The translations under genes and the position numbers were made by a program. Under the pieces are notes generated by a model, which saw only the letters and a program-made list of their open reading frames with translations, searched no databases and had not been told where the DNA came from. This document shows positions 52,333 through 60,793 of a stretch of 64,000 bases of DNA, piece after piece (position 1 is the stretch's first letter; every line of letters begins with the position of its first letter). The stretch is from NCBI RefSeq assembly GCF_003337435.1, contig NZ_QPJS01000001.1, positions 512,513 through 576,512 of the forward strand, written 5' to 3'. The stretch comes from Schleiferia thermophila (lineage in GTDB: Bacteria > Bacteroidota > Bacteroidia > Flavobacteriales > Schleiferiaceae).

Positions 52333-52983
52333 TTATTCTTTCCAGAGAAAATGAAACAGGATAAGACTAAGAGCTACGGTGACAACATCAAGCAGGAGTG
52401 TGGAGATAATGTAGCGACTAGGGCTGAGGGAGAGCGCCAGGGCCTCGCTAATGCGGATAAGGACTAATAACTGAGGTAAGAGCAAAGGGAAGGACAGTAT
52501 GGCCATAATGGCGGTGTTGCCTTGTACCGTAGCAGATATGCCAGCGATAAGGGTCAGAGTAGAGGCAAATGCCATAGAACCCAGAAGTGATGTGCTGATC
52601 AGGTAGCCAATTGGATAATCAATAGGAAACAGGAGACTGAACAAAGCAGCGGTAAATATTGATATAATGCTTAGCATCAAAGTATTGACCACTATCTTGG
52701 AAATAATCAGGGTGCGGCTGTCCAGGGTCTGATAGTAGAAAATAAAACGTTGGGAGGCTTCGCGTATGAGACTGCGCGAAGTGGTGGTGATGGCTCCAAA
52801 GCAGAGAATGATCCAGAATACAGAGATGATGACGCGGGGTGATTGACTGTTGCGTAGCAGCATGTAGGCGACAAAAACGGAAGAGGTGATATAGAGTATA
52901 AGCGAGAAAAGCTGGTGCTTTTCCCGCCATTCGATTCTCAGGTCAACGGCAATAAGTCGGATGATTTGCCGAAGTGTGTGCAT
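52333..52983 (-). CDS. ccmB: Heme exporter protein CcmB
   Basis: 216 residues with six membrane helices. The N-terminus RLIAVDLRIEWREKHQLFSL and the FWIILCFGAITTTSRSLIRE segment fit CcmB, the membrane subunit of the ABC complex used in cytochrome c maturation. CcmA and CcmC are not in the window. The gene starts 9 bases after the stop of sucB and probably shares its mRNA, so cytochrome maturation is linked here to TCA-cycle expression. Confidence 0.9.
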   Translation of the reverse strand: MHTLRQIIRLIAVDLRIEWREKHQLFSLILYITSSVFVAYMLLRNSQSPRVIISVFWIILCFGAITTTSRSLIREASQRFIFYYQTLDSRTLIISKIVVNTLMLSIISIFTAALFSLLFPIDYPIGYLISTSLLGSMAFASTLTLIAGISATVQGNTAIMAILSFPLLLPQLLVLIRISEALALSLSPSRYIISTLLLDVVTVALSLILFHFLWKE

Positions 52984-52992
52984 GGATTGGGC

Positions 52993-54246
52993 TCAGAGTT
53001 CAAGTGCTTTGGTGGGGTTGCCGTCCATGAGTTTTTCGATAGGATTTTCCAGGCATTCCTTTACATGGACAAGAAAGCCTACTGACTCTCGACCATCGAT
53101 AATTCGATGGTCGTAGCTAAGGGCTACAAACATGATGGGGCGTATCACAATTTGTCCGTCTCTGACTACAGGGCGCTCTACTACATTGTGCATGCCGAGT
53201 ATAGCAGACTGTGGAGGGTTGATGATGGGAGTGGAGAGCATAGAACCAAATACACCACCATTGGTGATGGTGAAGGTGCCTCCGGTCATTTCATCGACGG
53301 TGATCAATCCGTCGCGTACGCGAGTGGCCAGGCGTTTGATTTCCTTTTCGACGCCTGCGAACGTCATATTTTCCACATTTCGTAGTACTGGGACCATCAA
53401 GCCTTTTGGCCCACTTACGGCTATGGAAATGTCGCAAAAGTCGTATGTGACCATATCTTCACCGTCGATCATGGAGTTAACTTGTGGAAATGCTTTGAGA
53501 GCACTGACGCATGCCAGTGTGAAGAAGGACATAAAACCCAGGTTTACGCCATGACGAGCAGAAAAAGTTTCTTTGTATTGCGAACGAAGGTCGTATATAG
53601 CTTTCATGTCCACCTCATTGAAGGTGGTGAGCATAGCTGTTTCATTTTTTACGGAAACCAGACGCTCGGAAAGTCTTCTGCGTAGAGCTGTCATCCGCTT
53701 GCGTGAAGAGCTGCGACTTCCGGTGCCGGGTGATCCCATAGAGGCACGGCCTTTAGTTTCTTCGACGGCTCTCAGTACATCTGCTTTGGTGATACGGCCA
53801 TCGCGTCCGGTACCTGAGGATGGCGATACACCTGTTTCTTCGATGAGTTTTCGGGCTGCTGGCGATGGGGTACCAGTGGCATATGTGGCTGTAGGTGCTT
53901 TTGGTGGCTCTGAGGAGGAGGAAGAGGGTTGCTTTGTCTCAGTTTTGGGGAGATCTTGCTTTGTTTCTGAGGTAGCTTTGTCTGAAGTTTTTGAGGTAGA
54001 GGGACCGGATGCCGAAGTATCAATGGTACACACTACCTGTCCCACCGCCACGGTGTTACCTGCAGGAACGAGAATTTTAATTATACCGGATGCTTCAGCC
54101 GGAAGGGCAAGGGTAGCTTTGTCACTGTCTATTTCGGCGATGTCCTGGTCTTTTTCGACATAATCACCGTCATTCACGAGCCAGTTTGCGATTTCTACCT
54201 CTGAGATGGATTCCCCTGGAGAGGGCACTTTCATTTCTAAAATCAT
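52993..54246 (-). CDS. sucB: Dihydrolipoyllysine succinyltransferase (E2 of 2-oxoglutarate dehydrogenase)
   Basis: 417 residues. Lipoyl domain (residues 1-75) with the lipoyl Lys in EIDSDKATLALPAEA, a Ser/Thr/Lys/Pro-rich linker (about 80-125), an E3-binding domain (SPAARKLIEETGVSPSSGTG) and the catalytic domain with LSYDHRIIDGRESVGFLVHV (HxxxDG) near residue 385. It transfers succinyl groups to CoA in the 2-oxoglutarate dehydrogenase complex. sucA lies 28 bases upstream on the same strand. The E3 component is not in the window. Confidence 0.96.
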   Translation of the reverse strand: MILEMKVPSPGESISEVEIANWLVNDGDYVEKDQDIAEIDSDKATLALPAEASGIIKILVPAGNTVAVGQVVCTIDTSASGPSTSKTSDKATSETKQDLPKTETKQPSSSSSEPPKAPTATYATGTPSPAARKLIEETGVSPSSGTGRDGRITKADVLRAVEETKGRASMGSPGTGSRSSSRKRMTALRRRLSERLVSVKNETAMLTTFNEVDMKAIYDLRSQYKETFSARHGVNLGFMSFFTLACVSALKAFPQVNSMIDGEDMVTYDFCDISIAVSGPKGLMVPVLRNVENMTFAGVEKEIKRLATRVRDGLITVDEMTGGTFTITNGGVFGSMLSTPIINPPQSAILGMHNVVERPVVRDGQIVIRPIMFVALSYDHRIIDGRESVGFLVHVKECLENPIEKLMDGNPTKALEL

Positions 54247-54274
54247 AGGGAAGCGTTTTTAGGATTGGGTTTTG

Positions 54275-57043
54275 TCAGATGCTAAAGACTTTTTTAATGA
54301 TTCTTCTCTGCAAAGCAACAGCTGCCTGGTGTGAGCCGCTGGCCGGACTTGCACTGGCTGAGGGGCACACGACCTGGAGATTCGGGATGTCAAGGTGCAT
54401 ACGAATAAACCAATGGGCGCCCATGTTGGCAGGCTCTTCTTGAGCCCACACGATTTTTTCGGCATTTGAATAGCTCTGCAATATGGAATAAATAGTGTCC
54501 ACATCCAATGGGTAAAGCTGCTCGATACGTACAAGAGCAGTTTCGAAGTGGTTTTCTCTTTCGCGTTCTTCCAGTAGTTCATAGTACAGTTTACCTGACA
54601 CAAAGACGACTTTTTTGATCTGCTCTTTGTTTTTAGAGGCTATTGGATCGTCAATTACCTCCATAAAAGTACCCTGTTCGAGATCTTCGAGGGTACTGAT
54701 GACCCTGGGATGGCGCAATAAGGATTTTGGTGACATGAGTACCACTGGTTTGCGGAAGGGCCAGGCAAGTTGCCGTCGAAGCATGTGAAAGAGCTGTGCC
54801 GGGGTGGTGAGGTTGCAGACAATCATGTTAAACTGTGCACAGAGCTGTAGAAAACGCTCAAGACGCGCACTGGAATGCTCAGCGCCCTGACCTTCGTAGC
54901 CATGGGGCAAATACATGACCAAGCCATTTTGTACAGCCCACTTGTCTTCGGCTGCACTGATGAACTGGTCGATGATGATTTGAGCACCGTTGGCGAAATC
55001 TCCAAACTGTGCCTCCCAGATTACGAGGTGATGAGGCCTTGCAAGAGCATATCCATAATCAAAGCCGAGAACACCGTATTCGCTCAGCGGTGAATTGTAT
55101 ATTTCAAATCGCGCTTGCCCGGGTTGGATATGATTGAGCTGAATGATTTCCTCTTCGGAGTCTTCCACCAGAATAACTGCATGTCGATGGGAAAAAGTGC
55201 CTCGTTCTACATCTTCTCCGGAAATACGAACGGGTATACCGTCTAGCAGGAGTGTGCCATAGGCCATTAGTTCTGCCATTCCCCAGTCGAGGGCGTTTCG
55301 CTCTTCAACCATTTTTCGTCGGTCCTCTACAAGACGAACAAGTTTGTTGAAAAATTTTTTATCGGGTGGTAATGTGGTAAGTGCTTTGGCTACTTTGAGT
55401 AGATTTTCACGAGAAACACCTGTTTTGGGAGAGGGAAAGAAGTCTTTTAAGACGGCTTTTTTAAAGTCTTTCCAATCGTCCTGTAAAAATGGTGTAATTT
55501 TATTCTTTTCAATTTTCTTGGATTCGTCGTATTTCATTTCAAGGATGGCCTTGAAGTTAGCATCGATTTGTTTGAGAAATTCTTCATCCACAAGGTCTTC
55601 TTCCTTGAGTTTCTTCATGTAAATATCCCGTGGGTTGGGATGTTTGGCGATGATTTTATACAGAAGAGGCTGGGTAAACCTGGGTTCATCTCCTTCATTG
55701 TGTCCGTATTTTCGGTAACAGAGCAGGTCGATGAAGATGTCTCTGAGAAATCTCTGCCGGTATTCGGTGGCAAATTTGGCCACATGGACCACAGCTTCGG
55801 TATCATCGCCATTGACGTGAAATACAGGTGCCAGAATAACTTTGGCCACATCGGTACAGTAGGTGCTGGATCGAGCATCGAGGTAGTTGGTTGTGAAGCC
55901 TACCTGGTTATTGATGACAAAATGAATGGTGCCTCCGGTGCGATATCCTTCAAGCGTTTCCATTTGAATAACCTCGTAAACAATTCCTTGAGCTGCTATG
56001 GCAGCGTCCCCGTGAATGAGAATTGGTAGCACTTTGGAGGCATTTCCTTCGTGGCCGTAGTCAATTCTTGCCCGTGCAATGCCTTCTACTACGGCATTCA
56101 CTGCCTCAAGATGTGAGGGATTTGGCGAGAGGGTCATTTTTATTTGAGTACCGCTGTCAAGTACGCGCGTGGTACTATACCCGAGGTGATATTTTACGTC
56201 TCCGTCAAAGTCCTCATCTTCATATTCTTTGCCTGCAAATTCTGAAAAAATATCGCGCTGTGTCTTTCCGAAAATGTTTGACAGCACATTCAGCCGACCT
56301 CTGTGTGCCATGCCCATTACCACTTCTCGAACGCCAAGGTCAGCTGCGTGGGTGATTGCCATATCAAGTGCAGGTATCAAGGATTCGGCTCCCTCGATGG
56401 AAAATCGCTTTTGCCCGACAAATTTGGTGTTTAAAAATGCTTCAAAAGCGACAGCTTCAGTAAGTTTGGTAAGGATATATTTTTTCTCATCGGCTGTAAA
56501 ATTCGGCAAATTCTCGTTTATATTAAGCCGATCGATGATCCACTTCCTTCGTTCAACATCGCGTATGTACATGAATTCGACACCTATAGAACGGCAATAT
56601 ACATTTCTCAGGTGCCGAATGATGTCGCTTAGGCTCCTGGCGCTGGAATAACCTAACTCCCGGGCAGCTTCAAAATGCTTCGATAGGTCTTCCTGCCCAA
56701 GACCATAGTTTTCGATATCCAGTGTAGGACTGTATTTACGGCGAGCTCTTACAGGATTGGTCTCGGTAAAGAGGTGTCCGCGTTGTCGATAGTCGTGGAT
56801 GAGCTGGATGACTTTAAATTCCTTTTTTATGTGAATAAGGTCTGCACTATCATTTATGGCTTTTTCTATTACCGCGATTTTTTCTTCTCCACCTGAAGCC
56901 CCAATGAATTCATTGGCAAAATCAAATCCTTGAAAAAAAGCCCTCCAGGATGGCTCTATGACATCGGGATTTTCGAGATATTGCTGATAGAGGTCGTCAA
57001 AAAACTGTAAATGAGCAGCGTTCAGAAACGAAAATCTGTCCAT
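54275..57043 (-). CDS. sucA: 2-oxoglutarate dehydrogenase E1 component
   Basis: 922 residues from ATG 57043 (MDRFSFLNAAHLQFFDDLYQ); the upstream open frame has no family match, and a TAGTTTTG promoter element lies between. The E1 motifs are present: SWRAFFQGFDFA, GMAHRGRLNVLSNIFGK, HGDAAIAAQGIVYEVIQME, HVNGDDTEAVVHV, YRKYGHNEGDEPRFTQP (thiamine site region) and ISGEDVERGTFSHRHAVI. It decarboxylates 2-oxoglutarate with thiamine diphosphate. First gene of the sucA-sucB-ccmB-yvlD unit. Confidence 0.96.
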   Translation of the reverse strand: MDRFSFLNAAHLQFFDDLYQQYLENPDVIEPSWRAFFQGFDFANEFIGASGGEEKIAVIEKAINDSADLIHIKKEFKVIQLIHDYRQRGHLFTETNPVRARRKYSPTLDIENYGLGQEDLSKHFEAARELGYSSARSLSDIIRHLRNVYCRSIGVEFMYIRDVERRKWIIDRLNINENLPNFTADEKKYILTKLTEAVAFEAFLNTKFVGQKRFSIEGAESLIPALDMAITHAADLGVREVVMGMAHRGRLNVLSNIFGKTQRDIFSEFAGKEYEDEDFDGDVKYHLGYSTTRVLDSGTQIKMTLSPNPSHLEAVNAVVEGIARARIDYGHEGNASKVLPILIHGDAAIAAQGIVYEVIQMETLEGYRTGGTIHFVINNQVGFTTNYLDARSSTYCTDVAKVILAPVFHVNGDDTEAVVHVAKFATEYRQRFLRDIFIDLLCYRKYGHNEGDEPRFTQPLLYKIIAKHPNPRDIYMKKLKEEDLVDEEFLKQIDANFKAILEMKYDESKKIEKNKITPFLQDDWKDFKKAVLKDFFPSPKTGVSRENLLKVAKALTTLPPDKKFFNKLVRLVEDRRKMVEERNALDWGMAELMAYGTLLLDGIPVRISGEDVERGTFSHRHAVILVEDSEEEIIQLNHIQPGQARFEIYNSPLSEYGVLGFDYGYALARPHHLVIWEAQFGDFANGAQIIIDQFISAAEDKWAVQNGLVMYLPHGYEGQGAEHSSARLERFLQLCAQFNMIVCNLTTPAQLFHMLRRQLAWPFRKPVVLMSPKSLLRHPRVISTLEDLEQGTFMEVIDDPIASKNKEQIKKVVFVSGKLYYELLEERERENHFETALVRIEQLYPLDVDTIYSILQSYSNAEKIVWAQEEPANMGAHWFIRMHLDIPNLQVVCPSASASPASGSHQAAVALQRRIIKKVFSI

Positions 57044-57090
57044 GCGAGGATAAATTGGGAGGTTTGTTTGAAAAACTTTTATTTCAGGGT

Positions 57091-57098
57091 CAAAACTA
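57091..57098 (-). promoter_or_regulatory. Candidate -7 promoter element of sucA
   Basis: The minus strand reads TAGTTTTG, fitting TAnnTTTG, 47 bases before ATG 57043. No good -33 TTG is found. Its position favours ATG 57043 over the upstream in-frame start at 57154. Confidence 0.5.
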
Positions 57099-57300
57099 CA
57101 ATACAAAAAGCTTAACGTTTTAATAATCGGCCAATGAGACTTATTATTCATCAAAGTACATGGTATTGATGTGCAAAATCAGGAGTCAGATAAGATATAA
57201 TCTATTAAAAATTAGGATTATGATTCATTGTAAAAATTGATGAATTCTTAATTTCGGAAAATTTAAGAAAATTTCAGTTTCTTGTTATGCACTTCAAACA

Positions 57301-57328
57301 AAATAAAAAAGCCGGCTGATTAGCCGAC
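57301..57328 (-). terminator. Terminator after tRNA-His
   Basis: On the minus strand GTCGGCT pairs with AGCCGGC (one G-T step) over a 4-base loop and is followed by TTTTTTATTT. It lies 7 bases past the tRNA 3' end. Confidence 0.85.
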
Positions 57329-57334
57329 TTCAAC

Positions 57335-57412
57335 TGGGGTGGCAGATGGGTCTCGAACCCACGACCTTCGGAACCACAATCCGACGCTCTGACCAACTGA
57401 GCTACAGCCACC
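57335..57412 (-). tRNA. tRNA-His (GTG anticodon)
   Basis: The minus strand folds as a tRNA: acceptor GTGGCTG with CTGCCAC (one T-T mismatch), D arm AGCTCAGTTGGTCAGAGC, anticodon stem CGGAT-TGTGGTT-with GTG anticodon, and T arm GTGGG-TTCGAGA-CCCAT. The extra 5' G at 57412 faces C73, the identity feature of tRNA-His. CCA is encoded (57337-57335). A promoter lies just upstream and a terminator just downstream, so it is a one-gene unit. Confidence 0.96.
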
Positions 57413-57426
57413 ATTTTTTCGGGCTG

Positions 57427-57460
57427 CAAATGTAATATTTAGAAATGTAAAATCTCCAAA
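57427..57460 (-). promoter_or_regulatory. Promoter of tRNA-His
   Basis: On the minus strand TTTG (57460-57457), a 22-base spacer and TACATTTG (57434-57427) precede the tRNA by 14 bases, matching the Bacteroidota consensus. Confidence 0.72.
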
Positions 57461-57563
57461 TTTATTTCGTGAATCTGGTGAAATGTTTCATGTGATTGTA
57501 CAGAAATATTCAGTCTGCTTTGCTTTTATTTGCGCCTGATTGTTCAAATAAAATAGGTTAGAT

Positions 57564-58400
57564 ATGAAAAACAACGAATTCGAAATCCTCGAGTCAAATT
57601 TTAATGTTGACAAATATGTGGACCTGGCCATTCAGTATGGTCTGATGCTTATCAAGGCAGCACTCATACTGATCATTGGGTTGTGGCTGATTAAAAGGAT
57701 GGTTAGGGCAATAGAAAAGGTTTTCACCAAAGCGGATGTAGATGAAACTCTTAGACCATTTCTGCTGACCATCATCGATGTATTGCTAAAAGTTGTATTG
57801 ATTATTGCAGTTGTTGGATTTCTAGGTGTTCAGACAAGTTCGTTTGTGGCTGTACTTGGTGCGGCTGGTCTGGCAGTAGGTCTTGCACTTCAAGGTAGCC
57901 TTTCAAATCTTGCCGGGGGTGTCATCATCCTATTACTAAAGCCATTTAAAGTAGGTGAAGCCATTGACTTCAATGGAATGGCAGGCACGGTAAAAGAGAT
58001 TCAAATATTTCACACCATAATCTTTACTTTCGACAATAAAAGGATTATCGTTCCCAACGCCCAATTGGCCAATTCCACTATCACCAATATTACGCGTAAT
58101 GAAATAAGAAGGCTGGATATGGAATTTTCAGTTGCTTACGGTTCAGACATTGACCAGGTGAAAGCTGTCATAACAGAACTGATTTCAAACGATGAGCGAT
58201 TTCACAAGGATCCGGTTCCTTTTATCCGGCTTATTAAAATGGCGGACAGCTCTCTGAATTTTGTGGTACGAGTATGGGTTAATACTTCTGATTATTGGCC
58301 TTGTTATTTCGACCTTAATGAAAATACTTACAAAGCCTTTAATCAAAAGGGTATTTCCATACCATTCCCTCAGCTCGATGTTCACTTAAAGCAGGCATAA
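57564..58400 (+). CDS. MscS small-conductance mechanosensitive channel
   Basis: 278 residues, the size of E. coli MscS. Three membrane helices end with the pore helix AGLAVGLALQGSLSNLAGG. The beta domain follows: LLLKPFKVGEAIDFNGMAG and DNKRIIVPNAQLANSTITNI. A C-terminal alpha/beta domain ends at FPQLDVHLKQA. It opens under membrane tension to release osmolytes. It is monocistronic with a bidirectional terminator. It is the second mechanosensitive channel of the window, next to the YbdG-like one at 12511. Confidence 0.94.
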   Translation: MKNNEFEILESNFNVDKYVDLAIQYGLMLIKAALILIIGLWLIKRMVRAIEKVFTKADVDETLRPFLLTIIDVLLKVVLIIAVVGFLGVQTSSFVAVLGAAGLAVGLALQGSLSNLAGGVIILLLKPFKVGEAIDFNGMAGTVKEIQIFHTIIFTFDNKRIIVPNAQLANSTITNITRNEIRRLDMEFSVAYGSDIDQVKAVITELISNDERFHKDPVPFIRLIKMADSSLNFVVRVWVNTSDYWPCYFDLNENTYKAFNQKGISIPFPQLDVHLKQA

Positions 58401-58401
58401 A

Positions 58402-58431
58402 AAAAAGGGGGCCTTAGGCCCCTTTTTTTTT
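58402..58431. terminator. Bidirectional terminator between mscS and rpmE
   Basis: GGGGCC (58408-58413) pairs with GGCCCC (58417-58422) over TTA, flanked by a run of A on the left and a run of T on the right. It serves both convergent genes. Confidence 0.9.
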
Positions 58432-58443
58432 ATTACAAGAACT

Positions 58444-58695
58444 TTATTTTTTGAATTTGGCGTATTTGTTTCTGAATTTATCGACCCTTCCGGTAGTATC
58501 TACGATTTTCATTTTTCCGGTAAAATAGGGATGCGAGAAGGATGAGATTTCCATTTTTACCAAAGGATATTCGATGCCATCCACTACAATTGTATCTTTA
58601 GTTTCGGCGCAGCTTTTGGTGATGATATAGTCTCCGGTACCCATATCTTTCATTACAACTGGCCTGTAATTCTTAGGGTGAATGTTTTCTTTCAT
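58444..58695 (-). CDS. rpmE2: 50S ribosomal protein L31 type B
   Basis: 83 residues from ATG 58695 (MKENIHPKNYRPVVMKDMGT). The middle ISSFSHPYFTGKMKIVDTTG and RVDKFRNKYAK are L31 features. The zinc-binding CxxC pair of type A L31 is absent, so this is the zinc-free B form. In many bacteria the B form replaces the zinc form under zinc limitation; here it may be the only copy. A consensus promoter (58732-58763) precedes it. Confidence 0.95.
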   Translation of the reverse strand: MKENIHPKNYRPVVMKDMGTGDYIITKSCAETKDTIVVDGIEYPLVKMEISSFSHPYFTGKMKIVDTTGRVDKFRNKYAKFKK

Positions 58696-58731
58696 GTTAC
58701 AAAATTTCTTTACAGCACTTAAAACAGGGTG

Positions 58732-58763
58732 CAAATGTAGTGAGATAAGCTGTTAATTTGCAA
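58732..58763 (-). promoter_or_regulatory. Promoter of the L31 gene
   Basis: On the minus strand TTG (58763-58761), a 21-base spacer and TACATTTG (58739-58732) fit the Bacteroidota consensus, 36 bases before ATG 58695. Confidence 0.72.
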
Positions 58764-58780
58764 CTACTTTTAGCTTGTGA

Positions 58781-60271
58781 ATGAAAAGACGACAACCTTT
58801 AACAGTTTATATAATCATTGCAGTATTGCTTGGAGGTATTTCCTGTCGTAAAGAGTTCATTTTTAATAATTTAAATTTAGATATTAGATTTTCAGCAGAT
58901 ACATTGTATTTGGATACAATTTTTAACGGGTTAAATTCTTCAACGCGAGTATTAAAAGTATTCAACAATGCCAACGAAGGAATTTTAATAGAGAAGGTAG
59001 CCCTTGCGCGGGGTGAGGAGTCATGGTATCGCTTGAATGTAAATGGAATTTCAGGAAAAGCGGTAGAAAGGGTGGAGATTGGTCCCCGTGATAGCATGTA
59101 CATTTTTGTTGAAATTACCCCTTTGTCCAATGCCCTTGAGCTGTTGTACGTCGATTCAATTCTTTTCAGCTCAGGAGGTTCTACCCGATATGTGCATCTG
59201 GTAAGTCTTGTAAGCGATGCATACTTTCATTTTCCGGACAGATACATACCTCAATTTGGTTTGCCTTACAGCCTTGCTCCTTGCAATACAACCTTGCCCA
59301 ACGATAAACCACATGTAATCTATGGTTATTGGGTCATCGACAGCTTGTGTACCTTAACCATACTGCCTGGCACCCGACTTCATTTCCACTCCGGCAGTGG
59401 TATTTGGGTATATAATGGAGGAAGTCTGAAGGTGGACCCTGACAATCTTGGATCTTATGACAATCCTGTAATTTTCGAGGGAGACCGGCTGGAACCTTTT
59501 TACAAAGAAATTCCGGGCCAATGGGGCGGAGCTTTAGGAGGTATTTTTCTTATGGGCGGAAGCATTGACAATGTGATTAATAATGCATTTATAAAAAATG
59601 GAACCATAGGAATAGTCCTCGACAGTTTGGATAGTCCGGACCCAAATACAAAAATTACCAACACGCGACTGTACAATTTTTCCAGGGTAGGATTGCTTGG
59701 CGGATTTGGTAGTGCAGAAGTGGTGAGTACAGTGGTAGCCAATTGCGGTTTGTATTGTTTTTATGCTCTTGGGGGTCGCTATTCCTTCACGTTTACCACT
59801 TTTGCCAATTATTGGAATCAAAATGCCAGAAGTACGCCGGCGGTAGCTATTACCAATTTTTTTGAGGACATCAACAGAAACATTCAGGTAAGGGATATAC
59901 ACAAGGCCGACTTTTCCAGTTGCATCATATATGGCTCCAACAATCAGGAGCTGGGCATACTCAGGGCACCGTCTGCCAATGGAGGTGTTTTGGAGTATTT
60001 TTTCAGAAACAGTCTTCTCAGGGTTGATCCCGATACTTCGAAAAGGGGGTTTAATGTGTCCAATCCGCTTGTATTCCAAGATTGCAAGATCAATCTGAAT
60101 CCGCGCTTCAGAGATGTTTCGCAAAACAATTACTTGCCCGATTCTCTCAGTCCGGTAATTGACCAGGCTTTTTTTGACGATGCAGTCCGCTATCCACTGG
60201 ATATACGAAGGAAATTTAGGTCAAATGGCGGACTGCCAGACATGGGAGCTTATGAATATTATGAAAATTAA
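58781..60271 (+). CDS. Lipoprotein with parallel beta-helix region, function unknown
   Basis: 496 residues with a lipoprotein signal (YIIIAVLLGGISC, lipobox GISC). The N-terminal 130 residues look like an Ig-like beta domain (STRVLKVFNNANEGILIEKV). The rest has beta-helix repeats of polysaccharide-active or adhesive proteins (GSIDNVINNAFIKNGTIGIV; AVANCGLYC-like turns; DFSSCIIYGSNNQELGILRA). The C-terminus SNGGLPDMGAYEY is a common ending in right-handed beta-helix proteins of this phylum. I recall such proteins as conserved and uncharacterised. An NfeD gene starts 6 bases later. Confidence 0.75.
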   Translation: MKRRQPLTVYIIIAVLLGGISCRKEFIFNNLNLDIRFSADTLYLDTIFNGLNSSTRVLKVFNNANEGILIEKVALARGEESWYRLNVNGISGKAVERVEIGPRDSMYIFVEITPLSNALELLYVDSILFSSGGSTRYVHLVSLVSDAYFHFPDRYIPQFGLPYSLAPCNTTLPNDKPHVIYGYWVIDSLCTLTILPGTRLHFHSGSGIWVYNGGSLKVDPDNLGSYDNPVIFEGDRLEPFYKEIPGQWGGALGGIFLMGGSIDNVINNAFIKNGTIGIVLDSLDSPDPNTKITNTRLYNFSRVGLLGGFGSAEVVSTVVANCGLYCFYALGGRYSFTFTTFANYWNQNARSTPAVAITNFFEDINRNIQVRDIHKADFSSCIIYGSNNQELGILRAPSANGGVLEYFFRNSLLRVDPDTSKRGFNVSNPLVFQDCKINLNPRFRDVSQNNYLPDSLSPVIDQAFFDDAVRYPLDIRRKFRSNGGLPDMGAYEYYEN

Positions 60272-60277
60272 CAGTAT

Positions 60278-60718
60278 ATGGAAGCAATTTCTCCAACCCA
60301 ATGGTGGCTAATCGCCGGCATTGCCTTGCTAATTCTGGAAATTTTTACACCAGCATTTTTTGCTGCAGCACTTTCACTAGGTTGTTTTATTACGGCATTG
60401 TTTACTTTTTTTGGAGTTTCTTTTGAGGTAAGCTGGCTGATATTTTCGGCTTGTTCCATACTTGGTATAGTATACATCAGACCACTAGCCAAAAAGCTTT
60501 ACAAAGGCAAGGCCATAAAGACAAACGCCGATGCCATGATCGGCAGACTGGCCATAGCAGAGACCGATCTAACTAATTCGAGATCAGATGGATATGTGAA
60601 ACTCGATGGGGTAAGCTGGAAAGCCATACTTGCCGAAAATTCTGATCCGGTCTTCAAGGGCGATCAAGTGAAAGTCGTTTCATACGAGAGCATAGTGTTG
60701 AAAGTGAAAAAAGTATAA
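60278..60718 (+). CDS. NfeD-family membrane protein
   Basis: 146 residues. Two or three N-terminal helices (WWLIAGIALLILEIFTPAFF; LGCFITALFTFFGVSF) are followed by a soluble OB-fold domain (IGRLAIAETDLTNSRSDGYV; VSWKAILAENSDPVFKGDQV; VKVVSYESIVLKVK). NfeD proteins pair with stomatin-like partners in membrane protein quality control; none is in the window. It follows the beta-helix lipoprotein gene after 6 bases, so the two are probably cotranscribed. Confidence 0.9.
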   Translation: MEAISPTQWWLIAGIALLILEIFTPAFFAAALSLGCFITALFTFFGVSFEVSWLIFSACSILGIVYIRPLAKKLYKGKAIKTNADAMIGRLAIAETDLTNSRSDGYVKLDGVSWKAILAENSDPVFKGDQVKVVSYESIVLKVKKV

Positions 60719-60793
60719 TTTTTATGACTTCTGAATAAAACCCTTTTTAAAGACCGTGTGTAATAAAGTTAATTTGCAAAAAATAGTGCTCTG

